A stretch of 64,000 nt of DNA from Pedobacter antarcticus (GTDB lineage: Bacteria; Bacteroidota; Bacteroidia; Sphingobacteriales; Sphingobacteriaceae). This document shows, in pieces, positions 47,354 to 56,078 of this stretch. The stretch covers positions 1 through 64,000 of the forward strand of contig NZ_FONS01000006.1 of NCBI RefSeq assembly GCF_900112985.1, in the 5' to 3' direction. Position 1 is the first letter of the stretch, and each line of letters starts with the position of its first letter. A program made the position numbers and the translations under genes. The notes beneath the pieces are model-generated. The model did not search any database and was not told the DNA's origin. It worked only from the letters and a program-made list of their open reading frames with translations.

Positions 47354-47390
47354 AAAGGCTCTTTACAAATTTGTAAAGAGCCTTTTTTTT
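47354..47390 (+). terminator. Orphan 32-bp perfect palindromic terminator
   Basis: 47354-47369 and 47370-47385 are exact reverse complements (core AGGCTCTTTAC) followed by T9. No gene or tRNA lies between it and the previous terminator, so the transcript it served appears to be missing. Confidence 0.8.
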
Positions 47391-47583
47391 TATATTCCTC
47401 ACCAAAAACTAATCCTGTTTCCGGAGCATTATCATTGAACCCCCTTTCACAGAGTCTCCTATCCATTACTTACAAATTTGTCTGTATCATACAAATCAAT
47501 GCAGGCTGTAATAGGCAGGTAATTGACCCTATTTTCGCCAACTCAAATGAATGCTTCGCTGCATTTTAAATAGTTGATCATAA

Positions 47584-48738
47584 ATGAAAAAGTTCGCATA
47601 CGTTGGATGCCTGGGTATGATAGGCGTTATCACTACAGAATTTGGTGTAATTGGTATTTTGCCACAAATCGCCGCACACTACCAGATTACAATCGATAAA
47701 GCCGGTTTGTTACTCAGTGCATTTGCTCTGGTTATCGCATTAACCGGCCCGTTTATGACACTGCTAACCTCCGGAATAGACCGCAAAAAGATTATGATGG
47801 CTGCCATCGCTATCTTTATGCTTACAGGTATCGTTTCGGCAATGTCGCCGCCATTCTGGCTATTAATTCTGGTTCGTATACTACCCGCCTTTCTTCAGCC
47901 CGTATATATCGCGACCGCTATAGCAGTTGCTGTAGCTCAGGCCGATAAAAAGCAAGAGAATGAAATGATGGGAATCGTCCTTGGAGGAATCGCGATCTCT
48001 ATGGTCACAACTATTCCTATTGCCACCTATATAGCCAGCCACTGGGGCTGGGAAAGCTCATTCATAGTACAGGCGGTAATCAGCCTGATTGCACTGGCCG
48101 GAATCCTGAAAATTCTGCCAGCCATTCCCGTTAGGGAGAAGAAATCATACGGCAGTCAGCTAAAGATCTTAACGCAGTTCAGATTTCAGTTGAGCACAGC
48201 TATGAACTTTCTGATGATAGCAGCCTGGTTTTCCACTTATAGTTATTTTGCAGATTACTTAAATAAGGTTAAAAGTATGGATGGCACAATGGTGAGCTAT
48301 ATGCTTTTCCTCTTTGGTATAACGGGTATCGCCTCCAACTGGATTGCCGGTAAAATGCTGAATAAAAACATCCCCCTTACCGTAGCAATCTTTCTTTCGG
48401 GCACTATTATCATTCCGGTTCTGCTCTATTTTTCAGGAGAAAATGAGGTTGCTATTATAGCAGTAATTGCTTGCTGGGGATTCTTTTACGCTCCTTGCTT
48501 TCTAAATGCATCGGCCTATATGATTTCCGCGGCGCCAAACTCTTTGGAATTTGCAAACAGTCTGGCTACCTCTTTCGGAAACTTGGGCGTATCCCTGGGA
48601 ACAATTCTTGGCGGATGGATTATTGCCACAAAAGGCATAGCATATGTTCCATGGATCGGTGCAATATTTGGTTTACTGGCATTACTGATGATCGGAATCA
48701 GGAGCCTGATGGAAAGAAAAACCTCTGACCTCATTTAA
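47584..48738 (+). CDS. MFS transporter, DHA1-type
   Basis: A 384-residue major-facilitator pump with 12 predicted helices. TTEFGVIGILPQIAAHYQI in helix 1 and the loop 2-3 segment TSGIDRKKIMMAAIAIF match the DHA1 drug/arabinose exporter branch (AraJ/YdhP/NepI-like). The substrate is unknown. It lies in the segment bracketed by the tRNA repeats. Its last 57 bp overlap, in the opposite orientation, the end of the methyltransferase gene. Confidence 0.9.
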   Translation: MKKFAYVGCLGMIGVITTEFGVIGILPQIAAHYQITIDKAGLLLSAFALVIALTGPFMTLLTSGIDRKKIMMAAIAIFMLTGIVSAMSPPFWLLILVRILPAFLQPVYIATAIAVAVAQADKKQENEMMGIVLGGIAISMVTTIPIATYIASHWGWESSFIVQAVISLIALAGILKILPAIPVREKKSYGSQLKILTQFRFQLSTAMNFLMIAAWFSTYSYFADYLNKVKSMDGTMVSYMLFLFGITGIASNWIAGKMLNKNIPLTVAIFLSGTIIIPVLLYFSGENEVAIIAVIACWGFFYAPCFLNASAYMISAAPNSLEFANSLATSFGNLGVSLGTILGGWIIATKGIAYVPWIGAIFGLLALLMIGIRSLMERKTSDLI

Positions 48739-49500
48739 TTTCATAGTCATCCTTTCAGCTGTATCTTCCACCCATTGGTCATAGTCTTCAATAGCTTTCA
48801 GCCGCTGTTCTTCGGTAAGATACCCCTCTTCGACAATCTGTTTTAAATTGGCCACTTTTGACCAGATCCCTATACGTGCTGAGAACCCAGGATCCTTTTT
48901 CTCATAAACTTCATCCGAGTTAAAGACCTGGATATCCTGAAAACCGGCTTCTCTGAAGTAACCAGCCAGATCGTCTGCGATATGGTTATTCATTCCCGCA
49001 TCAGCACGCCACTTGAGAAAGGCCGAATAGAAATGCTGCATACTTTCCGGCGGTGAAGGCTGCCACTCCAGCTGTTCATGATTATAATCCAGGATGGAAA
49101 CAATTCCTCCTGGTTTTAACATGCTTTTCATCTTCTTCAGTGCTTCCAATGGGTTACTCAACCACTGCAATGTTCTGGCCGAAACAATAAGGTCATATTT
49201 TTCATCCACCTGATAATTGAATAAATCACTGTGAATCAGTGTCAAATTAACAGTATCCTTATAAGTTTCTTTTCCGCTGCTTATAAATTTCTCTGTATTA
49301 TCAAGCGCAGTTACAGTGCCGGAAGGGCCTACCAATGCCGCTATTCCACTGGAAATAGCACCGGTTCCGCAACCCACATCCAGTACTTTTAGCCCCTCTC
49401 TCAACAGCGGTATTAAAGTAGCATAGTCACGTTCCAAACTTCTGTCGTCAAACACTTTATTAGCTGTCTGGTGGTCCCGGTTAATAATTTTATTTTCCAT
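48682..49500 (-). CDS. Class I SAM-dependent methyltransferase
   Basis: A 272-residue soluble methyltransferase. The SAM loop KVLDVGCGTGAISSGIA is near residues 38-54, the acidic TALDNTEKF follows, and YDLIVSARTLQWLSNPLEALKKM is motif post-I/III. The C-terminal 18 residues (LNEVRGFSFHQAPDSDHQ) are encoded on the strand opposite the end of the MFS gene and look like a read-through extension of a shorter original. The acceptor substrate is unknown. The gene borders a decayed antiporter fragment upstream. Confidence 0.88.
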   Translation of the reverse strand: MENKIINRDHQTANKVFDDRSLERDYATLIPLLREGLKVLDVGCGTGAISSGIAALVGPSGTVTALDNTEKFISSGKETYKDTVNLTLIHSDLFNYQVDEKYDLIVSARTLQWLSNPLEALKKMKSMLKPGGIVSILDYNHEQLEWQPSPPESMQHFYSAFLKWRADAGMNNHIADDLAGYFREAGFQDIQVFNSDEVYEKKDPGFSARIGIWSKVANLKQIVEEGYLTEEQRLKAIEDYDQWVEDTAERMTMKLNEVRGFSFHQAPDSDHQ

Positions 49501-49550
49501 ATAATGCTGTTATAGCTGATGATTACAATTTCTTTTCCCCGCATACCCGG

Positions 49551-49770
49551 TCAGCTGATAAATATACTTTCTTCAAAACTTAAAAGTGCCTCTTTCGATA
49601 CCCTTCCGTGGTTCCGCAGGAATGCACGCACGAGAACTACCAGTGCAGATGAATCATTGACCAGGTTCACCTTCCAGAATTATCGTTCTTATATGTGAGA
49701 ACCGCAGGCCTTTTGTAATACTGATGGCCGCAACAGCATCTGTGGCAGCAAGTAATATGACCCGGTGTTA
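49551..49770 (-). pseudogene. Na+/H+ antiporter (CPA1/NhaP type) fragment
   Basis: On the minus strand, codons from about 49770 encode VILLAATDAVAAISITKGLRF, then ILEGE, the conserved membrane core of CPA1 antiporters. A frame change at about 49665, as if two bases were lost from a GES-LVND type sequence, continues as LVNDSSALVVLVRAF before a stop at 49551. Both ends of the normal ~500-residue protein are missing, so it is a relic. This fragment shows that the tRNA-bracketed segment has gained and lost genes. Confidence 0.72.
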
Positions 49771-49821
49771 AAGTATGTTAACGTAGAATTATCTGAAAAA
49801 CTGAATATATATCTTGCCGTT

Positions 49822-50694
49822 ATGAATCATTTTAAAATAACAAAAAACAGCTTTCATATCCGTTTAAAAGGATATGCACTCCTTATTCTTCTAACCTGCA
49901 GTTTGACTGCGGGTGCACAGGAAATCACTGCAAAAGGTATCCTGACCGACGAAAATGCAATCCCTCTTCCCTGGGTAAATATTGGCATTAAAAAGAAAAA
50001 CATCGGCAGTATGAGTAAAGCCAATGGAAAGTTCGAACTGCAAATCCCTTCGACGAGTTTTCAAGATACGCTCCTATTCAGCTATGTCGGATATCATGAT
50101 CAGGCTATTCCCATTTCTGCTTTCCAAACCGGGAACGAAAATAAGATCATCCTGAAAAAATCTACACATCAACTACAGGAGGTCGTCATCACCAACCGCA
50201 AAAAGAAGATCCGCAAATTAGGCACGACCGGTTACACACCAATGGTTTGGGTTTCTATTAGCTTTAAAAATAAAAATGATTTTGCAGAACAGGCACAATT
50301 GATCAAGATCAGCGAACCGACCAGATTACTGGAAGTCAGAGCAAAGGTCGCCGGGAATAAAAAGAAAACAGATTCAGTAAATTACAGATTAAATATTTAC
50401 GCAGTAAAAGACGGTCTGCCTGGCCCACGCATTCTGGAGAAAAATCTGATTAAATCTTTCTCTATGGCAGAACGGGAAATCAGCTTTGACCTAACGCGGG
50501 AATCAATTTTCACAGATAAAGACTGTATAGTATCTTTTGAATATATTCCTAAAGGAAACACGGAACATATAGATATTTTAAGTTTCCGGGCCAGCATAAC
50601 TGGTAAAGGCGGGTATTCCAGGAAAGCAAGTATAGGAGACTGGACACCAATGAGCGCAGGAAGCGGGTCCATTTATGCAATTGTAGAGCAATAA
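49822..50694 (+). CDS. Secreted protein with carboxypeptidase-like regulatory domain
   Basis: A 290-residue protein with a signal peptide (ending LTCSLTAGAQ) and a CarboxypepD_reg-like domain: ITAKGILTDENAIPLPWVNIGIKKKNIGSMSKANGKFELQIPS ... LLFSYVGYHDQ. The domain occurs at the N-terminus of TonB receptors, but no plug or barrel follows here. The second half (residues ~130-290) is beta-rich and unfamiliar (VWVSISFKNKNDFAEQAQLIKI ... GSGSIYAIVEQ). Function is unknown; it is probably periplasmic or surface-exposed. The ATG at 49822 is preferred over one at 49765, which lies in the antiporter relic. Its stop is 3 bp from the convergent bestrophin gene. Confidence 0.75.
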   Translation: MNHFKITKNSFHIRLKGYALLILLTCSLTAGAQEITAKGILTDENAIPLPWVNIGIKKKNIGSMSKANGKFELQIPSTSFQDTLLFSYVGYHDQAIPISAFQTGNENKIILKKSTHQLQEVVITNRKKKIRKLGTTGYTPMVWVSISFKNKNDFAEQAQLIKISEPTRLLEVRAKVAGNKKKTDSVNYRLNIYAVKDGLPGPRILEKNLIKSFSMAEREISFDLTRESIFTDKDCIVSFEYIPKGNTEHIDILSFRASITGKGGYSRKASIGDWTPMSAGSGSIYAIVEQ

Positions 50695-50697
50695 ATA

Positions 50698-51615
50698 TTA
50701 GTCAATGATGCCTGTTGTTTTTCTCTGCTGCAAGGGAAGTGGTAATTCGGCCATTTCCAATAATGTAGTTTCAATCATCAGACACATCGCATTTAGGGCC
50801 AGATCATTATCTTCCAATCCAAAAGGGTCTTCTATTTCATCTGCTATCGCCTCTAAAGCTACAAAAGTGTAGGCTATAAATACGACAATCAACGGTGTGA
50901 ACCAACCCAGGCTATCTACAAAACCAAAAGGTAAAAGCAAGCAGTAGATATAAACCGTACGATGCAAAAGCACGCGGTAAGTATAAGGTATTGGTGTAGA
51001 TGCTATTCGCTCACATCCACCCACTATCGTTGACAAATTACTCAGGTTGGTATCAAAAGCAGCTTGCAATATTGTATCAATTTTTCCGGCTGATCTGGCC
51101 TGCTGTACCCATTCTGCCATAACCTTCATTAACATGATCGGTTTATAAATTGCAGAGTTTATCTTTTCAGCGAGTACCGGATCGAGACGCTTTTGCAGAT
51201 CAGGTCCTGCATCTGTAAACCGGAGCTGATGTTTCAAAGCATAGGTGAAGCTAGTCAGATAATGTATAAACACATGAATTTCCCTGCTATCTTTTTCATA
51301 TCCAGTTAAGGTAATTGCCTGCCTGGCCATTGACCTAGTATCATTTAATAAAGCACCCCATATCTTTCTCGCTTCCCAGAAACGATCATAGCTTGCATTA
51401 TTCCTAAAGCCAAGGAATAATGCAAGTGCAATACCAAAAATGGTAAATGGCGCGGGATTTAAAGGGATTTTATAGTCAAAAAAAGTCCCTTTAAAATAAA
51501 CGATAGCTACCGATAACACGAGCAGCAAAAGTAAACGTGGTAATATTTTTGGAAGGACTGAACCTTTCCAGATAAAAAGCATCCGGAACCAGTTGTCATT
51601 TTTTCTAATAATCAT
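50698..51615 (-). CDS. Bestrophin/UPF0187-family channel
   Basis: A 305-residue membrane protein. The bestrophin-like core is visible: MLFIWKGSVLPKILPRLLLLLVLS, PFTIFGIALALFLGFRNNASYDRFWEARKIWGALLNDTRSMARQA and IPYTYRVLLHRTVYIYCLLLPFGFVD with the pore-region prolines, then IADEIEDPFGLEDNDLALN with the conserved acidic belt. Bacterial relatives form pentameric cation or anion channels (KpBest, UPF0187/YneE). It ends 3 bp from the convergent regulatory-domain protein gene and lies just before tRNA copy 2. Confidence 0.9.
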   Translation of the reverse strand: MIIRKNDNWFRMLFIWKGSVLPKILPRLLLLLVLSVAIVYFKGTFFDYKIPLNPAPFTIFGIALALFLGFRNNASYDRFWEARKIWGALLNDTRSMARQAITLTGYEKDSREIHVFIHYLTSFTYALKHQLRFTDAGPDLQKRLDPVLAEKINSAIYKPIMLMKVMAEWVQQARSAGKIDTILQAAFDTNLSNLSTIVGGCERIASTPIPYTYRVLLHRTVYIYCLLLPFGFVDSLGWFTPLIVVFIAYTFVALEAIADEIEDPFGLEDNDLALNAMCLMIETTLLEMAELPLPLQQRKTTGIID

Positions 51616-51863
51616 AAACCTGCCATGTCCTGATAATTACAAGACATGTGCAATTTAACTAAAAACTATATGGTTGGAGACCTTTACCGGAAAAAGACCA
51701 CCAATTATCCCCCATCCCCTCGCAAAATCACAGAGAATGATGTTTAAACCTCTTTAAACAAACCTTTATAAAAAATTTACTAGCTGAAATTCAGCCGCTT
51801 TAATACATTCTTTAAATTAGAGTATGGAAAAATCAAAACAATATCTATCTTCGCAGAACATAA

Positions 51864-51936
<73 letters not shown>

Positions 51937-51984
51937 CTAAATGATTTCTCTACCGGAAATCATTTATTAAAAGGTTTAACACCT

Positions 51985-52069
51985 GCTCAGATGGTGGAAC
52001 TGGTAGACACGCAGGACTTAAAATCCTGTGACCTTAAAAGTCGTGCGGGTTCGATTCCCGCTCTGAGTA
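51985..52069 (+). tRNA. tRNA-Leu (TAA), copy 2
   Basis: Base-for-base identical to copy 1, anticodon TAA, CCA not encoded, followed by the 52078 terminator. Confidence 0.95.
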
Positions 52070-52077
52070 CTTCTGGA

Positions 52078-52117
52078 AAACCCCTTTCTGATATCAGAAA
52101 GGGGTTTCTTTTTTTAC
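52078..52117 (+). terminator. tRNA copy 2 terminator
   Basis: AAACCCCTTTCTGAT and ATCAGAAAGGGGTTT form a loopless 30-bp palindrome (52078-52107), then CTTTTTTT. Confidence 0.9.
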
Positions 52118-52155
52118 CCTGATTCCATTAAATCCTTCAGGTCGTTATTCTGATA

Positions 52156-53262
52156 TTATGCCAGCTTTTTCCGCAACCATTTACGAACCGGCTCATCATA
52201 CCATTTCAATGCGGCGTAAGCCAAAACGATCCCGCCTGTTAAAATAAGTAACGCATAAGGCCAAGCCTGTGCAATCGTCACACCTTTATTGTTGCCGATC
52301 CAGGCAACGTAAAAATAAACCAGCGGATAATGCACCAAATAAAGCGGATAGGATATATCACCTAAAAATTTGCAGATCCTGTGCTCTCTTTGAGTTTTCA
52401 TCAATCCACTGGCACCTAGGTAAACGATAAGTGGAAAAACGATGATAATGCAAATAGATTCATAGACTCCATTCATCCAAACATGCTCTGCTCCACCAAT
52501 GCGTGGCATATAAAGTACGATAGCAACTAAAATGCTGCACCATAAAAAGGCATTTTTAATTCGGGTTGGTTTCGCTATACGAGAGAGCAACAGACCGGCA
52601 AAGAAAGGGTACATAGTACGGGTAAACCCAATTCGCACCTGCTCCACATTTAGTGTCCAGCCACCACTGACGTCACCATTGGTGATTGCCAGGTGAGCGA
52701 GTGCAATAGCGGCGATGCCTACTAAAATACTTAATGCCATTGTCGAAAATTTCCTGATCCAAACAGCATAAAGAATGTTGGCAATGTATTCGAAGAACAG
52801 TGACCACCCTACGCTGTTAAGGGGGTGCATCTCTTCCCAGCCACGTATATCCAGTGATAATGGCACAGGCAGGATAGTATATCCAATAAGCATTACCAAC
52901 ATCATTTTCCAAAGAGGTATCGTATGAATTAACGGCCATAGCGTAGAATCAGTAAAATAGAATCCGATAGCACCCAGGGTCATTCCCAGAATCACCATTG
53001 GCTGAAGACGTTCAATCCGGCGTTTAAAAAAATTGCCGACTGTCATTTTATGCCACCTGTCGTCATAGGCATAGCCGATTACAAAGCCCGACAATAAAAA
53101 GAAAAAGTCTACAGCCAAATAACCATGATTAACAAGAATATCTAAATGACCGGTAGCTAATGGTTCTGCAAGATGAAAGGTTACGACGATAATCGCTGCG
53201 ACACCACGGAGACCATCTAATATAGGATAATGTGGCTTGGATGCCAGCTCATTGTTGTTCAT
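52156..53262 (-). CDS. Acyltransferase 3 (OafA/YrhL-type) membrane protein
   Basis: A 368-residue acyltransferase with 10 or so predicted helices. LDGLRGVAAIIVVTFHL (with the conserved R-H pair, residues ~17-33), YLAVDFFFLLSGFVIGYAYDDR and the arginine-containing FFKRRIERLQPM segment are diagnostic. Members transfer acetyl or other acyl groups to sugars of surface polysaccharides or antibiotics. No glycosyltransferase cluster is adjacent. It follows the second tRNA pair and precedes an inverted repeat and a GC-rich exporter gene. Confidence 0.9.
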   Translation of the reverse strand: MNNNELASKPHYPILDGLRGVAAIIVVTFHLAEPLATGHLDILVNHGYLAVDFFFLLSGFVIGYAYDDRWHKMTVGNFFKRRIERLQPMVILGMTLGAIGFYFTDSTLWPLIHTIPLWKMMLVMLIGYTILPVPLSLDIRGWEEMHPLNSVGWSLFFEYIANILYAVWIRKFSTMALSILVGIAAIALAHLAITNGDVSGGWTLNVEQVRIGFTRTMYPFFAGLLLSRIAKPTRIKNAFLWCSILVAIVLYMPRIGGAEHVWMNGVYESICIIIVFPLIVYLGASGLMKTQREHRICKFLGDISYPLYLVHYPLVYFYVAWIGNNKGVTIAQAWPYALLILTGGIVLAYAALKWYDEPVRKWLRKKLA

Positions 53263-53294
53263 TAATAAAATTGATATACAGGCTCTGAATTAAA

Positions 53295-53326
53295 ACTAAC
53301 GCAAATTATAAAAAAAATGCGTTAGT
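53295..53326. repeat. Inverted repeat ACTAACGCA...TGCGTTAGT
   Basis: Perfect 9-bp arms separated by a 14-bp A/T spacer lie between the acyltransferase start and the exporter stop, both leftward. It may end the exporter transcript (TTTT follows on the minus strand) or bind a regulator of the acyltransferase gene. Confidence 0.4.
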
Positions 53327-53373
53327 CAAATTACTGTCGAGCTTACTGTTATCTCAAAGATGCACTACAGAAC

Positions 53374-54588
53374 TTATCTTTGAACCACCCCCGGGTGCTG
53401 CACCCTGACCCATAAAGCTATCAGCAATCCTGCAAGAACCATCGAGATACCAGCCGCCACGAATACACCCACGATCCCCGTAAAGCTGAACAAAAGACCG
53501 CCAGCTGCAGCACCAGCGGCAATCGCACCCTGCACTGATGCCACAACCATACCGCCTGCACTTTCCGCCTGATCAGGAACGGCGCGCGCGACCCAGGCCG
53601 ACCATGCAACTGGTACACCGCCGAAAGCCATTCCCCAGATTGCTATCAATAAAGCATGGCTGGCAAAAGAGGAAGGAATAAGGACCAAGATCAATGCAAC
53701 GACACCGACCAGCACGGGCATAAAAATTAATGTCCCACGAAGGCTGTGCTCAAGGAGTCGTCCCGCCAGCAATGTCCCGGCAAAGTTCGCCACGCCAAAT
53801 CCAAGCAAAATCAATGCAAGTCCTTCAGCCCCTATTCCCACTGTGCTTTCCAGGAATGGACGGATATAAGTGAAAAGTGCGTAATGGCCCATATGTGCCA
53901 GCACGCAACCCAGCATCCCCACTGCGATTCCGGGTCGTAAAAGCACTTGAAGTACAGTTATTGTCTTTACCGTCCGTTGCGGCATTAAACTAGGCAATGT
54001 TAACCACTGGAAAGCCAGTGTCACCACACCAATCCCTGCCGATGCGTAGAAGGCACTGCGCCAGCCGAACATACCACCCAGATAGCTCCCCAGAGGAACT
54101 GATACTACGGTACCCACAGCTATACCGCTAAAAATTATCGATAAGGCACGCGGCACCAGCGCCACAGGTACCAGACGCATAGCTACAGCCGCCGTCATGG
54201 CCCAGAATCCTCCCAGTGCGACACCTAATAAGGTTCGCATAACCAAAAGCACCACTATACTGGAGGAAAAGGCTACCAGTAAGTTGGAGACAATCATTAA
54301 AGCTGAAAAACCCAGTAATACCACCCGGCGGTCAATTGAGCGCGTTAAACCGGGCAATAGTAACCCGGAGAACAAAGCGGCAATTGCCGTGACTGTTACG
54401 GCCTGCCCCGCTACTGCTTCTGATACCTTCAGTTCGGCTGCCATCGGCGTCAACAAGCTGGCCGGAAGATATTCCGCTGTCAATAATCCGAAGACACCCA
54501 TTGTAAGCGAAAACACTGCTGTCCACGCTGGCGAAGTTGGTGCTGCAACACAAGCTGGACTACTGTCACATAAATTTACATTTTCCAT
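53374..54588 (-). CDS. NepI-like MFS exporter, GC-rich
   Basis: A 404-residue MFS efflux pump with 12 helices. The sequence closely follows the proteobacterial NepI/purine-ribonucleoside exporter pattern: TMGVFGLLTAEYLPASLLTPMAAELKVSEAVAGQAVTVTAI, LGGFWAMTAAVAMRLVP, HYALFTYIRPF and GGVPVAWSAWVARAVPDQAESAGG. Sampled lines are 55-67 percent G+C against 35-48 percent in neighbours, with proteobacterial-like codons, indicating recent transfer. An AraC regulator lies upstream on the same strand. NepI exports inosine and 6-mercaptopurine; that substrate is only a guess here. Confidence 0.9.
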   Translation of the reverse strand: MENVNLCDSSPACVAAPTSPAWTAVFSLTMGVFGLLTAEYLPASLLTPMAAELKVSEAVAGQAVTVTAIAALFSGLLLPGLTRSIDRRVVLLGFSALMIVSNLLVAFSSSIVVLLVMRTLLGVALGGFWAMTAAVAMRLVPVALVPRALSIIFSGIAVGTVVSVPLGSYLGGMFGWRSAFYASAGIGVVTLAFQWLTLPSLMPQRTVKTITVLQVLLRPGIAVGMLGCVLAHMGHYALFTYIRPFLESTVGIGAEGLALILLGFGVANFAGTLLAGRLLEHSLRGTLIFMPVLVGVVALILVLIPSSFASHALLIAIWGMAFGGVPVAWSAWVARAVPDQAESAGGMVVASVQGAIAAGAAAGGLLFSFTGIVGVFVAAGISMVLAGLLIALWVRVQHPGVVQR

Positions 54589-54689
54589 AAAACAAACTAA
54601 TTTTTATGGAACAAAGCTCACTTTTAAGCCTTGAATAAAATTATGCCAATCAAACCAATAATTATTAAATACAGATCCAAAATAAAGTA

Positions 54690-55598
54690 TCAGACACTAG
54701 CCGATCCAAATTCTTTCCTGAGTTGCAGAGGGGTCTTACCGGTTTGCTTTTTGAAGAAGATAATAAAGTTTGATGGATGTTCAAACCCTAAACTATATGC
54801 TACTTCAGAGATATCCCAGTTACTGAACTGCAACAATGCTTTTGCTTCATTTACTATTCTTCCCGCAATCCATTCAGTAGTGGTTTTACCTGTGCTTTCT
54901 TTTAAAGCCCTGTTTAAAGTATTCGTATGTATATTGAGCTGCAAGGCAAATTCATTGGCTGTTTTCAGCTTTAAAGTTTGACTTGGGGCATCAATCGGAA
55001 ACTGCAGTTCTAATAGCTCAAGAAATAAAGTACTAATACGCTCTGACGCATTGAATGGCTGATAAAAAGTATTAGGAGGTTGGATTTTCATCGCCTCGTG
55101 CATAACAATTTGAACATAGCTTCTCAATAATTCATATTTATGAGCGTAACCAGATCGAATTTCGAGAAACATATTTTCAAAAACCCCTTTCAACAGTTCA
55201 ACACTTTCTTTCGCAGGAAAAAACAAATGGTCTCCCCCGGCTTTGAACAAGGAAAATTGTGACAGACTTTCACTTTTGAGATTTTGACTAATGAAATCCT
55301 CGGTAAAAAGGCAAAAATATCCAGCCTGGTCTTTCGAGGTCGGTTCCCATGAATAAGGAATTAACGGATTGAAAAAAGTAATAGATGGTTTATCAATCTT
55401 AATGGCTTTGTCAGCATAGCTTAAAATACCTGTTCCCGCTGTGATCATTGAAATTTTATAGAAATCCCGGCGGTTGGGTGGCAATGATGTACTATCACAA
55501 GAAAACTCTCCTCTATTATACACATTGAACTGTCCGGTTCTGGGATATTCCCGCCCATGCCGGGTATGAAACTCTGCTATACTTTCTTTCTTGTTCAT
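54690..55598 (-). CDS. AraC-family transcriptional regulator
   Basis: A 302-residue regulator with an N-terminal cupin-like sensing half (SCDSTSLPPNRRDFYKISMITAGTGILSYADKAIKI) and a C-terminal double HTH: ANEFALQLNIHTNTLNRALKESTGKTTTEWIAGRIV (residues ~215-250) and DISEVAYSLGFEHPSNFIIFFKKQTGKTPLQLRKEF (~260-296). It lies about 100 bp upstream of the NepI-like exporter and is probably its regulator, although its own composition is typical of the genome, so it may be a resident gene. Confidence 0.92.
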   Translation of the reverse strand: MNKKESIAEFHTRHGREYPRTGQFNVYNRGEFSCDSTSLPPNRRDFYKISMITAGTGILSYADKAIKIDKPSITFFNPLIPYSWEPTSKDQAGYFCLFTEDFISQNLKSESLSQFSLFKAGGDHLFFPAKESVELLKGVFENMFLEIRSGYAHKYELLRSYVQIVMHEAMKIQPPNTFYQPFNASERISTLFLELLELQFPIDAPSQTLKLKTANEFALQLNIHTNTLNRALKESTGKTTTEWIAGRIVNEAKALLQFSNWDISEVAYSLGFEHPSNFIIFFKKQTGKTPLQLRKEFGSASV

Positions 55599-55852
55599 TC
55601 CACAAAATTATGAAATTAAAACAACAACCATTATGACCAGAAGCCATTCGCGAGCATCTTTAGAAGTTCCTTTACCAATGGAATATAAACTGCCAGGTAA
55701 ATAACACTAAATTCAGACAGATTGGCGAAATGCCAATCATCGTTAGACTCCCCGGAAAGAAATATTAATTAAATCTGAGAATACCGCAATAAATCATTCT
55801 GACAGGAGTTCTATAATCGATTTTTTTATTCATAACTTAAATAAAAATTGCC

Positions 55853-56062
55853 ATGATGCAGGAAACCAGTCTAATCGCAAAACAAATTCATCCAGCGTCG
55901 TTGATTAAAAGGATGCTGGTCGGTTCAATCATCGCACTCGTTCTAATCGTAGTGTTTTTGTTAAGTGCCGGAGCTTCTAATCCAGAATGGGGAAAATTAT
56001 GGATATTAAAACCGCTAATTATCGTTCCTCTGGCTGGTGCAGCGGGTGGCTTCTTTGATTAG
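55853..56062 (+). pseudogene. Truncated small membrane protein
   Basis: A 69-codon frame encodes MMQETSLIAKQIHPASLIKRMLVGSIIALVLIVVFLLSAGASNPEWGKLWILKPLIIVPLAGAAGGFFD, of which the first membrane segment (residues ~19-42) and the start of a second are clear. The IHPASLxKR and NPEWGKLW segments recall a Bacteroidota family of about 110-150 residues with further helices, so it appears to end early. That comparison is from memory, so a naturally short protein is possible. It precedes the large membrane protein gene by 16 bp. Confidence 0.45.
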
Positions 56063-56078
56063 AACTTACGACATAAAG

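Larger units (their letters stand above)
47150..47583. other. Intergenic region after tRNA copy 1
   Basis: 434 bp with two terminators (47179-47233 and 47354-47390) and no recognisable gene. Between them short frames occur on the minus strand, one ending EFAVKTYF and one of 46 codons (47326-47466), but neither resembles a known protein and both overlap the second terminator. Confidence 0.45.

Noticed and set aside
47326..47466. 46-codon minus-strand frame beginning MDRRLCERGF between the tRNA terminators and the MFS gene
   Set aside because: It crosses the 32-bp palindromic terminator, has no recognisable similarity or promoter, and is within the length expected by chance.
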